Notes: generated by a model not told the origin, from the letters alone. Shown: positions 17,699 to 27,219, numbered from the stretch's first letter. The stretch: DNA of 64,000 nucleotides from CAVUOA01 sp963742955 (GCA_963742955.1 CAVUOA010000009.1:682001-746000); one strand, 5' to 3'. Translations and numbers: made by a program.

Positions 17699-18248
17699 CT
17701 AAGACTTAAGCTTTTCTAATTTCCTCTTTGCCAATGCCCAGCTTGCCATCGTCATTCCGCTGAATATAACATTAGAAGCAATTTTATTTTCAAGCTCACT
17801 TATAGAAACTTCGTGAATTCTAAATTCTTCTGAATCATCCGGTTTATGGGAATTTGATTTTTTTAAATTCCTGGCAATATAAACATGACAGTATTCGTTT
17901 GTTACTCCGCAGAAAGGATTAAATATTCCAACTTTCTCAATCTCGCCGTCAAAACCTGTTTCCTCAATTAATTCCTTATGGGCTATATCTGCGGGATTTT
18001 CGCCTTCTTTCACTCCGCCGCCCGGGAATTCTATGCTGAACCTCTCATTCAGGTACCTGTACTGCTCTACCATAAGCAGTTATGTTGTTCTCAAGAACAG
18101 GTATAATAAAAACCGAGCCGCCTGTATAAACATAATGGTATTCACCTTCTTTGCCTGAAGGCAGGATGTATTTGTCAATTATATAAGTCCACCAGGGATT
18201 CTTAAATTTTATTTTGCGGGATAACTTTTCCCATGGTTTTAAATCCAT
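17699..18248 (-). CDS. NUDIX hydrolase, frameshifted in this sequence
   Basis: NUDIX enzymes hydrolyse nucleoside diphosphates linked to other groups; this one resembles the ADP-ribose pyrophosphatase type. The N-terminal part (ATG 18248) reads ...GGSVFIIPVLENNITAY and then leaves frame. Removing one G at 18070/18071 continues VEQYRYLNERFSIEFPGGGV. The NUDIX box is complete (GGVKEGE-x7-KELIEETGF), with Lys in place of the usual Arg before Glu. The corrected protein is 182 residues. The VEQYR...E-PGG sequence before the box is as in ADP-ribose/ADP-sugar hydrolases. The exact substrate is not determined. Confidence 0.82.
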
Positions 18249-18315
18249 ATTGTAAATTTTTATAAATTAGAAATATATATATAAAGTAAAAAGTCAGGAT
18301 TAGCTGATGACAAAC

Positions 18316-18342
18316 AAAAACCCCTCCATTTTAAGGAGGGGT
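18316..18342 (-). terminator. Rho-independent terminator (minus strand)
   Basis: Arms ACCCCTCC / GGAGGGGT (18320-18342), read on the minus strand, are followed by TTTTTGTTTG. It closes the barrel-protein operon that ends at 18370. Confidence 0.75.
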
Positions 18343-18369
18343 AAAGTGAGAGGAGGTTTAGCTTTGATA

Positions 18370-19527
18370 TTAAAATCCGGCACCAATCTCTACAGAAAAT
18401 ACATTGTTATTAAAATTATAGTACCGGTCGTTTGTGGAATTGTTAATGTAATTATATACAAGCCTGATTCCGAAATAATTAAAATTTTTCATCAGCGAAA
18501 ACGATGCTGTAAATTCATCATCGATTCTTTCACTTGAAATTATATTTTCTTCAAGGTCATATGCAGGACGGTCAATGAAAATCCTGTGGCGGTATATGCC
18601 TCCAAGAGATGCGCTTATTCCCCACGGAAAACGCTGTGTTAATGATGATTCTACAAAGGGACCTTCGAAACTGTATTCATCGTCAAAAATGTTATCGCTG
18701 CCGGTTACATTTCCGGAAATCAGGTACCGGTCATCGCTCTTCAGGTTTTTGGTATATCCGCCTGAAATGCTGAAACCTGTATTATCTAAAATAGTTTGTG
18801 TCAATTTCCCTGAAACATCAACTCTCATAATAGTTTCATTAAAAATTGAACTGCTGCTCATATTATGCTTACCCTGTCCCATGGTTGTTGAAGTACTTAG
18901 TGAATTTAGGTAACTCTTTGCTCCGAACCCTGTTTCAAAAGTAAGAGCAGTTCTTGATGGCAGAAATCCTGTGAATGATGTATAAACATAATTCTGCAAA
19001 TTATTGAAATCGGAAAAGTCATTGTAAATAAAGTAGTCGAAATTATATCCAATCTGCCACAGAGTTCTTTTTCCCGTATAAGTTCTGAAATTAGCAAATG
19101 CATTTGCATTGCTGAAATCAAGATAAGAATAATCATCCCTGTTTAAAGACATTTTGAATGACGAACCGAGATTCAATGCAGAATTTGATTTTTTGCTGAA
19201 AGAGTTTGAGTACGAAAATCCCGCAGTATGTTCATGGAACGTTCTGCTTATATTTCTCCTGAAATAATTGTACGAGCCTGAGTAATAAAATTCAATACTT
19301 TTATTACGGGAAGGAATGTTATATGAACCTTCAAGAAAGAATTCGGTAATTTCATCGGGTAAATATTCGTAGTTGCTGTTGATGTTATCGTTATAGCTCA
19401 TATTCAATCCCGTACTCAGGCCGAACTGCGAATAAGATTTTGAAGGAAACAACATGAGCAAAAGCACTAATACCGGTGGAATTGTTCTTATGTAATATCT
19501 TAATTTTGATTTATTTATTGTTTCCAT
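18370..19527 (-). CDS. Putative outer-membrane beta-barrel protein
   Basis: ATG at 19527 is preceded by AGAGGAGGAAGAA, a clear Shine-Dalgarno site, and begins METINKSKLRYYIRTIPP followed by a hydrophobic signal core and KSYSQ. In-frame codons upstream of it overlap the preceding small gene and are unlikely to be used. The mature part (about 350 residues) is a run of amphipathic strands rich in Tyr, Phe, Asn and Ser (SYNDNINSNYEY, FYYSGSYNYFRRN, IRLVYNYINNSTNDRYYNF), ending FSVEIGAGF with a terminal Phe, typical of outer-membrane barrels. It probably forms an operon with the two small secreted proteins upstream. The function is unknown. Confidence 0.75.
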   Translation of the reverse strand: METINKSKLRYYIRTIPPVLVLLLMLFPSKSYSQFGLSTGLNMSYNDNINSNYEYLPDEITEFFLEGSYNIPSRNKSIEFYYSGSYNYFRRNISRTFHEHTAGFSYSNSFSKKSNSALNLGSSFKMSLNRDDYSYLDFSNANAFANFRTYTGKRTLWQIGYNFDYFIYNDFSDFNNLQNYVYTSFTGFLPSRTALTFETGFGAKSYLNSLSTSTTMGQGKHNMSSSSIFNETIMRVDVSGKLTQTILDNTGFSISGGYTKNLKSDDRYLISGNVTGSDNIFDDEYSFEGPFVESSLTQRFPWGISASLGGIYRHRIFIDRPAYDLEENIISSERIDDEFTASFSLMKNFNYFGIRLVYNYINNSTNDRYYNFNNNVFSVEIGAGF

Positions 19528-19808
19528 TTCTTCCTCCTCTATGGCGCCTTTTAGGTCCGATGCTGCCTTCTCTTTCATCACAAATGCCGTCACCGTCTTT
19601 ATCAACGAAGCGGTCACCTCTTCTTCCTTTATAGCATTTGCCCTGTCCGTTTTCTTCCCTGTCATCTATTCCGTTTTGGTTTTCATCAATAAACTCTTTG
19701 TTTGAAGTGGAGTCCTGCTGATTGGATTTAGTGATTTCCGGTATATGAATAGGCAGTGCTGCCGTACATCAAACCCGTTATAAATATTATGCTTATTAAG
19801 TATTTCAT
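19511..19808 (-). CDS. Small secreted EF-hand-like (DKDGDG) protein, one frameshift
   Basis: From ATG 19808, preceded by AAGGTGA, the frame encodes a signal peptide (MKYLISIIFITGLMYGSTA). One extra base near 19751-19765 shifts the frame; after correction it continues PIHIPEITKSNQQD and then two acidic calcium-binding-like loops, DENQNGIDD and DKDGDGICDER. It ends in a basic tail (GPKRRHRGGRN), about 98 residues in total. The stop overlaps the start of the downstream barrel gene by 17 bp. The loops suggest calcium or other metal binding in the periplasm. This short gene is easily missed because of the frameshift. Confidence 0.65.
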
Positions 19809-19830
19809 TTTATCACCTTATTTATTATAA

Positions 19831-19863
19831 ATTCGTCCTACGACTAGAAGTCGTAGGACGAAT
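19831..19863. repeat. Perfect 15-bp hairpin, TCGTCCTACGACT family
   Basis: Arms ATTCGTCCTACGACT and AGTCGTAGGACGAAT flank a 3-nt loop between two genes of one operon. There is no T-run. It resembles a mobile REP-type palindrome more than a terminator, although it could reduce downstream expression. Confidence 0.7.
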
Positions 19864-19872
19864 ATTGTTTTG

Positions 19873-20334
19873 CTAGTTATTCCAGTTTTTGCATTTGCCT
19901 TTGCCCTGACCATTGTATCCCTTACCGCGTCCGTAGCCTTTGCCTTTACCGTTTCCTTTTGACCATTTAGGAACACCGTTGTCATCTGCAAAAGTCATAG
20001 TTTTGCCGTCCTGAGTAATTTCCCACGGATAGAATTCATATCTTCCCTGAACTTCTTTCACTTCGCCTTTAATCTGAGCGCGTACCTGATGCTGAAGCTT
20101 ATAGCCGTTATCATCCCAGTACCAGAATGGTCCCATATGAATCTCGTATTCCTTGCCGTCATCACCCTTCATTTTTGCAATTGGGTGGTTTACTTCTGTA
20201 ATATCACCGGAAACAGTCTGTACATTATCAACATCGAAAGCTTCACTGGTTGTACCGTCACTTCTTTGAGCCGGGGCTGAGTTTGCTAAGAACAGCAGTG
20301 TAAATATTGCTATGATTAATTTTAAGGTTTTCAT
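19873..20334 (-). CDS. Secreted small protein with Gly/Lys-rich tail, unknown function
   Basis: This 153-residue protein has a signal peptide (IIAIFTLLFLANSAPAQ). The central region has the look of a small beta domain (VQTVSGDITEVNHPIAKM, GKEYEIHMGPFWYW, HQVRAQIKGEVKEVQGRYEFYPWEI), possibly OB-fold-like. The C-terminus is a low-complexity Gly/Lys segment (GNGKGKGYGRGKGYNGQ). I do not recognise a named family. It is the first gene of a three-gene set (this protein, a DKDGDG protein, a barrel) and is divergent from the DUF134 regulator, so a role in periplasmic metal handling is possible but unproven. Confidence 0.7.
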   Translation of the reverse strand: MKTLKLIIAIFTLLFLANSAPAQRSDGTTSEAFDVDNVQTVSGDITEVNHPIAKMKGDDGKEYEIHMGPFWYWDDNGYKLQHQVRAQIKGEVKEVQGRYEFYPWEITQDGKTMTFADDNGVPKWSKGNGKGKGYGRGKGYNGQGKGKCKNWNN

Positions 20335-20672
20335 TTTTTTATCTCCCTTTTGGTTTTGTTTTTAATTTTTAATTTTTAAATTCTGTTTTATTTCGCTTGC
20401 ATGCAGTACACTAATAGAACAAAGACCATGCCAAAGTAGATGAAAAATACTTCGAAAAACAATAATTTAATCATAAATAATGAAATAGCGTTTAATATGA
20501 TGAGGTGTTCGGCAAAAATGCCGAATGAATTCGGTACAAACGTCGAGTAGTTAGCTCTATCGTAATGATTATTACTTCCAATGTCCATCGAGAGACTTCG
20601 GAAGTCTGGAACACTATTGACATTGACAATATCATATATTATTTTTGTTATGAGCATATGCTCATAACTATT
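20335..20672. promoter_or_regulatory. 338-bp divergent promoter region
   Basis: This spacer separates the secreted-protein operon from the DUF134 regulator. It holds the hairpin TTCGGCAAAAATGCCGAA (20509-20526), a shorter palindrome AGACTTCGGAAGTCT (about 20594-20608), and the perfect 22-bp palindrome at 20647-20668. Open frames through this stretch look non-coding. Confidence 0.55.
20647..20668. promoter_or_regulatory. Perfect 22-bp palindrome, candidate DUF134 operator
   Basis: The core TTATGAGCATATGCTCATAA is perfectly self-complementary and extends one base each side. It ends 4 bp before the ATG of the DUF134 regulator, an ideal place for autorepression, and also lies in the spacer of the divergent operon. 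Confidence 0.65.
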
Positions 20673-20975
20673 ATGCCGAGACCGAAAAAAAGAAGAAGAT
20701 GCAATTGTAATCCTCAGTCTAACTATTTCAAGCCGAGGGGAATACCTATGTTTGAACTTGATGAAACAATTCTTGAATATGACGAGCTTACTGCGTCTAA
20801 AATTAGCCGATGTGGAAAAATTTACCATGATGAAGCAGCAAAGATGATGAACATCTCCCGGGCTACATTCGGCAGAATACTTGAAAGCGCAAGGTTTAAG
20901 CTTGCCGATGGCATAATAAAAGGCAAAGCAATCAGAATACCGGACTCCCCTTCCGAAAAAATAAGGGTCGAATGA
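20673..20975 (+). CDS. DUF134-family DNA-binding regulator
   Basis: ATG 20673 begins MPRPKKRRRCN, the conserved start of DUF134 (COG1342) proteins, so codons upstream of it are not used. The 100-residue protein contains a sigma-factor-like helix-turn-helix (DEAAKMMNISRATFGRILESARFKLADG). Cysteines near the N-terminus (C10, C12) and in ISRCGKIYHDEA may bind metal. DUF134 genes commonly sit beside MTH1175/NifX-like genes, as here. The palindrome directly upstream suggests autoregulation. Confidence 0.85.
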   Translation: MPRPKKRRRCNCNPQSNYFKPRGIPMFELDETILEYDELTASKISRCGKIYHDEAAKMMNISRATFGRILESARFKLADGIIKGKAIRIPDSPSEKIRVE

Positions 20976-21015
20976 ATCAAATTAATAATTCTTGTAATAC
21001 GAAAGGAAAACAAAA

Positions 21016-21421
21016 ATGAAAATCGCAGTAGCAACCGATGACCTTAAGACAGTTACCGGACACGTTGGAAGATGCAATGCATTCTTAGTTTACGAATGTT
21101 GAAAATGACAAAATCACAAACAGAGAAGTAAGAGAAAACAGCTTTACTCATCATAAGAACGGTGAACATCATGAACACGAACATAACCATGAAAATGACA
21201 TGAACATGAACATCATCACCACAGCCACCAAGCGCTAGTAGATGCGCTATCTGACTGCAGCTCATTTAATTTGCTGCGGTGTGGGCAGAAGAGCAATTGA
21301 TGATTTGGAGCAAAACGGCATCTAGGTCATAATAACCGATGAACAGTTTGCTGAAGAAGCAGCAATAAAACTGTCTAAAGGCGAGCTTAAATCGAATCCC
21401 GAAATGGCCTGCAGGCACTAA
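21016..21421 (+). pseudogene. NifX/MTH1175-like (dinitrogenase FeMo-cofactor domain) protein, disrupted
   Basis: ATG 21016, preceded by AAAGGAAAA, begins MKIAVATDDLKTVTGHVGRC, typical of MTH1175-like (COG1433) proteins. The frame breaks after LVYE. Following three frame changes recovers VENDKITNREVRENSFTH, a His/Glu-rich loop (HHKNGEHHEHEHNHEND and EHEHHHHSH), ALVDALSDCS, ICCGVGRRAIDDLEQNGI, and VIITDEQF...KSNPEMACRH. An in-frame TAG sits at 21323-21325. Three indels and one nonsense change in 406 bp mean it is a pseudogene or a poorly sequenced gene. The histidine-rich insert would bind metal. Confidence 0.75.
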
Positions 21422-21428
21422 AATTTAC

Positions 21429-21461
21429 AGACTTCCGAAGTTTTAAAAACTTCGGAAGTCT
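21429..21461. repeat. 16-bp perfect inverted repeat, possible bidirectional terminator
   Basis: Arms AGACTTCCGAAGTTTT and AAAACTTCGGAAGTCT flank one base between convergent genes. A shorter version, AGACTTCGGAAGTCT, occurs near 20594, so it may be a repeat family as well as a terminator. Confidence 0.65.
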
Positions 21462-21487
21462 AAAACTTCTGATAAATGATTATTTAA

Positions 21488-22834
21488 TTAATTTTTCATC
21501 CCCCATTTATTAAGTCTGTACCTGAGATTGCGTTCCGATATTCCAAGCAGCCGCGCTGCCTGAGATTGATTTCCTTTTGCACTATCCAATGCTCTCATAA
21601 CAAGTTTTTTTTCAAGACGCTCGACCTGGTCTGTTAAATCAAGACTGCCTGTTAGTTCATTCTCACTTCCGGTGACCGCTAAATCAGAAAAAACATCATC
21701 CGCAGTAATAGTACTGCCCCTTGAAAGCACAACTGCGCGGTGAATAATATTTTCAAGTTCTCTTACATTGCCGGGATAATCATATTTCAGCAATGCATCA
21801 TACGACTCTTTGGAAAACTGTTTTTCTTCACCTGAAAATTTCTTAACGTAGAATTCAACAAGCGGTTTGATATCATCTTTTCTCTCTCTGAGGGGAGGAA
21901 TCTCTATAGTAACAACATTTAACCTGTAATACAGGTCATCGCGAAACCTGCCGTCTTTCATGAGAGCGCTTAAATCCCGATTTGTAGCCGCAATTACCCT
22001 GACATCCACCGATAACGATTTTGACGAACCAACCCGTTCGAACACCTGTTCCTGGAGAACCCGCAGCAGCTTAACCTGCGTTGATAGCGGCAGGTCACCC
22101 ACTTCATCTAAGAACAAAGTGCCGCCGTCTGCAAGCTCAAATCTGCCGATTCTTAGTTTATCTGCTCCAGTGTAGGCGCCTTTCTCATGCCCGAATAGCT
22201 CACTCTCCAGCAGATTTTCATTGAGCGCGGCGCAATTGACTGCTATAAACGGCTTATCTTTTCTCGGGCTTGCGTAGTGAATGGCTTTGGCAAGAAGCTC
22301 TTTACCTGTACCGCTCTCTCCTCTTATCAGAACCGATGCTGTGCTGTCTGCAACCCGCGCGCCAATGCTGAGAACTTCCTCCATTTTTTTTGATTCTGCA
22401 ATAATTCCTGATAATTTATATTTATCGCTAAGCTGTTCTTTAAGAAATTTATTTTCAGATATTAAATTCTGGCGTTCAAGCATCCGTTTTACAAGAATAT
22501 CAAGCTCATCAAGGTCAATCGGTTTGGTAAGATAATCGTATGCTCCTTCTTTCATTGCCTTGACGGCATCTTCAATGGTACCGAAAGCTGTTATTATTAC
22601 AATTGATGTTTCCGGATTAAACTTCTTAATTTCTTTCAGCACTTCAATTCCCGTTAAATCGGGCATTTTGAAATCGGTAAGCACAATATCAACTAAATTG
22701 CTCTTAGCCAGCTCAACACCCTTGCTCCCTGAATCTGCTTCTAAAACATTATAGCCTTTTTGCTTCAGGTATCCTGCGAGTACAAGGCGCTGCGAGCTTT
22801 CATCATCTATTATTAGTATTGTTCTGTTAATCAT
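21488..22834 (-). CDS. NtrC-family sigma-54-dependent response regulator
   Basis: This 448-residue protein has a receiver domain (phosphoacceptor D54 in VLTDFKMPD), an AAA+ domain with Walker A GESGTGKE, the sigma-54 contact loop GAYTGA and Walker B GGTLFLDEVGDLP, and a Fis-type helix-turn-helix (NQSQAARLLGISERNLRYRL). It would activate sigma-54 promoters when phosphorylated by the adjacent kinase. GAYTGA replaces the usual GAFTGA, a common conservative change. ATG 22834 is preferred over the TTG two codons upstream. The kinase stop is 14 bp upstream, so the two form an operon. Confidence 0.93.
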   Translation of the reverse strand: MINRTILIIDDESSQRLVLAGYLKQKGYNVLEADSGSKGVELAKSNLVDIVLTDFKMPDLTGIEVLKEIKKFNPETSIVIITAFGTIEDAVKAMKEGAYDYLTKPIDLDELDILVKRMLERQNLISENKFLKEQLSDKYKLSGIIAESKKMEEVLSIGARVADSTASVLIRGESGTGKELLAKAIHYASPRKDKPFIAVNCAALNENLLESELFGHEKGAYTGADKLRIGRFELADGGTLFLDEVGDLPLSTQVKLLRVLQEQVFERVGSSKSLSVDVRVIAATNRDLSALMKDGRFRDDLYYRLNVVTIEIPPLRERKDDIKPLVEFYVKKFSGEEKQFSKESYDALLKYDYPGNVRELENIIHRAVVLSRGSTITADDVFSDLAVTGSENELTGSLDLTDQVERLEKKLVMRALDSAKGNQSQAARLLGISERNLRYRLNKWGMKN

Positions 22835-22848
22835 AATCAAATTTCCTT

Positions 22849-24898
22849 TTAAGCGGCTGGAATTTCAAGAATAAATTTTGTACCACTTCCAACTTTACTT
22901 TCCACTTTCAGTTTCCCGTTATGCTGGGAAATTATCTGTTGTACTATGCTCAGCCCCATTCCTGTTCCGTTCGGTTTAGTTGTATAATACAGGTTAAAAA
23001 TCTTGTCTAATTTATCATCAGGTATTCCCTGTCCGGTATCGGAAACTTCTATTGCAATATTCTCTTTGACCTTATTTACATTCAATGAAATTTTTCCTTT
23101 ATCGGTTGCTTCAATTGAGTTTTGAATTATATTAATTAATGCCTGTTTCATCAGGTCAATATCAACATTGATAGCTTGTTCGCACCCGCATTTCACTTCA
23201 AAATCCAATCCTTTTGATTTGCACCCGGTTTCTGCAATTGCCGAAATGCTTTTAATGAGCTGACCAACCTGAATTTCAGATTTATTCAGTTTCGGAGGAC
23301 GCGCAAACCGCAGGAACTGCTGTATTATATTATTAACACGTTTTGTTTCAGATAACAAAACATCAGTCATTTTATAATATTCATCTTCATTCCCGGCAGG
23401 CTTGAATTCCTTTCCGTATCTCTGCGCCACCATGCTTATTGCATTGAGAGGATTGCGTATTTCATGTGCTACACCGGAGGCAAGCTCGCCCATTGCTACC
23501 ATTTTATCATGCTGCTGCACCTGTTTTTCCATGCTTCTTATATTTGTAATATCTCTGAATACAATAGTAAATGAATCCATTTCACCCTTTCTCGTCATAA
23601 GCTTTTGTTGTGCTGACAAGCAGGATTTTATCTGAGCTTTTTAAATCATTGTATTCAATTTCAATATTATTTAAATCCTCTTTTTCATGCAATGTTTCTG
23701 CAAGGAACCCGAATTCGCTTCCGAGCACATCTGTAAATTTTTTTCCGAGAACTTCACTTTCAGATTTACCAAACAGAGCTTCCGCGTTCCTGTTGAAAAT
23801 TGTAATTAAGCCGCCTTTATCAGCAGTAATTAAAGCATCACTCATGTTTTCTATTATATTGCCGGAATAAGTTTGCACGCGCTCATAATCTTTTTTCACA
23901 GCAGCAAGATTTTGCGAAATAAATATTGAACCAATGGCAATTACCGCGATAACAAAAAGAACTACGGATAAAATTATACCGCGTCTTAACATTCTGGATT
24001 CCAAAGCGTTCATTTGATTCATAGAAAGCCCCAGCCTTATTATACCCAGTTTTTCGCCATTGACATGCAGAGTTCTTACCGCTTCAAAAACCTCATGCCC
24101 GCCAAAACCTGTTACACGAGTAAATGAGGAATCGGTTTTGTATGCATTTTCCAAAAAGTTATCGCCTTCAATAGGATTAATTTCACTGACAGACTTACTC
24201 GCGGCTATTACTCCATTATCATCCTGCAGCAATACATATTCTATCCCGCTGTTATCACCGATATCCTGAATCACTTTTCCGAACCCGATTTTTTTTCTGA
24301 ACTCAACCAGATAAGAGGCATCTACATTTACAACAATAGCGCCGCCTTTATTCGATTTCCTTCTGACAGCAACAGCAAAGCGTTCGCCTTCTTCGTGTCT
24401 TGCTTCTTTTAAACCGATAACAATTTCATCTTTCTCTCCTTTTAATATCGGTTCAAAAAAATCTTTCGGCTCATGTTTTGAAGGTACGTTAATATGTGAC
24501 GAATCGGGAATAAAGCTGCTCAGAACTTTTTCACCCGCTTTATTGAAAATGTTTATTCTGAATACATCATTTTCTTTTGCAATCGATTCAAGGTCCTTTT
24601 GAGAAAGTGTTTTGATGCTGTCTGTATAAGCGGTCATCCGCGCTGCGCTGAGAAGCCTTTGCGATATCAGGTTTTCTATTTCTTCGTTTGATAAAACCGT
24701 ATTGGCGCTGCTCATGCCGATTGTTTCAACAAGTGATGAAGCTTCATCGGTCATTAAACGATAAAGTTCTTTTTTACTTTGTGAAAGCTCAAATACTGCT
24801 GAGATTATCATTACAACAGCAATTACTAAAGTAACCGCTGCTATATAACGCGGGCGCAGCTGGGATATGAGGCGGGTTATTTGTTGATTTTTTCTCAA
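22849..24898 (-). CDS. Membrane sensor histidine kinase, one frameshift
   Basis: This is the partner of the NtrC-type regulator. From TTG 24898 there is a first membrane helix (about 17-37), an extracytoplasmic sensor of about 270 residues (Cache-like: GIEYVLLQDDNGVIAASKSV), a second helix (about 308-330) and a PAS domain (ALITADKGGLITIFNRNAEALFG). The frame then breaks: ...KAYDEKG is followed by a stop, but removing one G in the run at 23585-23587 continues EMDSFTIVFRDITNI. The HisKA H-box (GVAHEIRNPLNA) and HATPase boxes (NIIQNSIEA, DTGQGIP, GTGMGLSIVQQI) follow. The corrected length is 682 residues. Confidence 0.88.
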
Positions 24899-25014
24899 TA
24901 CCTAAGTATGGTTTATTAAGCCTATACTTAAAATTATTGATAATTATATGATATAACAATGTAAAATCACAATAAGTGATTAATGATGTGCGCCGGTGAA
25001 GAACTGTTATGGAA

Positions 25015-25131
25015 TTACTTAGTTTCTTTATTCTTGCTGTAGTCCTGGTAAGAAGTATAATAAATAGCTCCAAGGTAACCCAAAAACATAAGCACCCCAA
25101 CAATTAAAAATATAATAAAGCCTGTTTCCAT
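25015..25131 (-). CDS. Small single-span membrane protein, 38 residues
   Basis: From ATG 25131 the frame encodes METGFIIFLIVGVLMFLGYL, then GAIYYTSYQDYSKNKETK and a stop. It has one hydrophobic helix (about residues 4-25) and a charged, Tyr-rich tail. No family is recognised. It lies downstream of acs on the same strand, 139 bp after its stop. The clean helix-plus-tail layout argues it is real. It might be an accessory subunit of a membrane complex, but nothing adjacent identifies one. Confidence 0.5.
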   Translation of the reverse strand: METGFIIFLIVGVLMFLGYLGAIYYTSYQDYSKNKETK

Positions 25132-25270
25132 GACAAAAGAGAGTTATTTTGTTAAATGAATTAACTATGCTTAATATATAATTTTTTAATTATAACATCA
25201 AATAACAAATAGGAAATTAAAATACCAATAATATATTAGTAATCAATAATTTCAAATTCGAAATTGAAAG

Positions 25271-27219
25271 CTATTCCTCTCCGTCTCTCAGCTTTTCCAA
25301 TACCGAGTAGTCCTCAAGTGTTGTTGTATCACCAGTAACACTTCCCTGTGTTGCAATCTCACGAAGAAGTCTGCGCATTATTTTACCGCTTCTGGTTTTT
25401 GGCAGGGCTTCGGTAAGCCTTATTTCATCAGGTTTGGCAAGCGAACCGATTTGCTGCACCACCCAATCCCTTAATTCGATTTTCAGCTCTTCCGAAGGAA
25501 CATACTTGCTTTCAAGAGTTACAAATGCGCAGATTGCACTGCCCTTCAAATCATCCGGTTTTCCGACTACAGCGGATTCGGCAACTTTAGGATGAGAAAC
25601 GAGAGCAGATTCAATTTCCGCTGTGCCTATTCTGTGTCCGCTAACGTTGATTACATCATCAACCCTTCCCATAATCCAGAAATAGCCGTCTTTATCTTTT
25701 CTTGCGCCGTCACCGGTGAAATATATCCCGTGATATTCACTCCAGTATTGTTTTTTGTACCGCTCATCATCATTATAAATTGTTCTCAACATCGAAGGCC
25801 ACGGTTCCTTTATAACAAGATAACCTCCTTCATTCGGTTTGCAGACTTTACCATCTTTTGTGAGAACCTGCGGTACAACTCCAAAAAACGGAAGCGTTGC
25901 TGTTCCTGGTTTGGTAGGTGTAGCTCCCGGTAAGGGAGTAATCATTATTGCCCCCGTTTCGGTCTGCCACCATGTATCAACAATCGGACATCTTCCCTTG
26001 CCGATTACTTTGTAATACCACATCCATGCTTCGGGATTAATCGGCTCACCAACAGTTCCAAGCAGCCTTAACGAATCCAGCTTGTGCCTGCGAGGCCATT
26101 CCTCGCCCCATTTTATAAATGCGCGGATTGCCGTGGGAGCAGTATAGAAAATATTTACTTTATATTTATCAATTATACGCCAGAACCTGTCCGGGTCAGG
26201 CCAGTTAGGAGCGCCTTCATACATTAGGCGTTGTTGCTCCGTTGAGCAAAGGTCCATAAATCAACATAAGTGTGCCCTGTAACCCATCCTGCATCTGCTG
26301 TGCACCAGTAAACATCTTCATCTTTTATATCGAAAACATATTTGGTTGTAATATATGACATAACCGAATACCCGCCCGTAGTGTGGAGAATTCCTTTAGG
26401 CTTACCTGTTGTGCCGCTAGTGTAAAGAATATACAACGGATGTTCAGAATCAAGCTGTTCTGCAGGGCAATCATCGTCAACCGACATCATTAATTCATCA
26501 TACCAGTGGTCTCTGCCGTAATGCATGTAAAGTTCTTTTTCCAGACGTTTTACTACGATAACATTTTCAACCGAGGGGCAATGTTCAAGTGCTGCATCTA
26601 CATTTTCTTTCAGGTTCACTACCTGTCCTCTTCTGTAACCACCGTCAGCAGTAATAACCATTTTTGCTTCGGCATCGGTGATTCTATCAACTAAAGCTGA
26701 TGAAGAAAATCCCCCGAAAATTATTGAATGCACTGCGCCTATTCTTGCGCATGCGAGCATTGCAACAGCAATTTCGGGAATCATCGGCATGTAAATACAA
26801 ACACGGTCACCTTTTCTTATACCAAGCATTTTTAAAACATTTGCAAACTTGCATACCTGCGAATGAAGCTGCTGGTAGGTCCATGTAGCAGTTTCACCAT
26901 TTTCGCCTTCCCATATTATTGCGGCTTTATTACGTCTCCATGAACCGAGATGCCTATCCAGGCAGTTGTAGCTCATGTTTATTTTACCGCCTAAAAACCA
27001 TTTTGCGTGAGGTGGTTTCCATTCACGGACTTTCTTCCACCGCCTGAACCAATAGAGGTCTTCCGCTATTTTTGACCAGAATTTATCCGGGCTTTTAATT
27101 GACTCGTTATACATTTTTTGATATTGAGCCATTGATTTTATATGCGCCCTGCGCGAGAACGGTTCCTTCGGTTTAAAAACACGTTTTTCTTTGGATAATG
27201 AAGTAATTTCTTGTTCCAT
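25271..27219 (-). CDS. acs: Acetyl-CoA synthetase, two single-base insertions
   Basis: Acs activates acetate to acetyl-CoA via acetyl-AMP. Motifs include YTSGTTGKPKGI, WWQTETGAIMITPLPG, YFTGDGARKDKDGYFWIMGR and, near the C-terminus, PKTRSGKIMRR with the lysine that is acetylated for control in many species. The frame breaks after VTGHTYV. Removing one base at 26262 gives IYGPLLNGATT, and removing one G at 26227/26228 gives LMYEGAPNWPDPDRF, exactly the family sequence. The corrected protein is 648 residues, normal for Acs. The two changes 34 bp apart restore a perfect enzyme, so they are most likely sequence errors. Confidence 0.93.

Noticed and set aside
20388..20828. Open frame of 146 codons on the minus strand between the secreted protein and DUF134
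   Set aside because: It runs through the palindrome and into the DUF134 gene on the other strand, with no signal peptide or family pattern.
21323..21325. In-frame TAG as pyrrolysine
   Set aside because: There is no pyl gene set in the window, and the surrounding gene has three indels. A sequence error or pseudogene is more likely.
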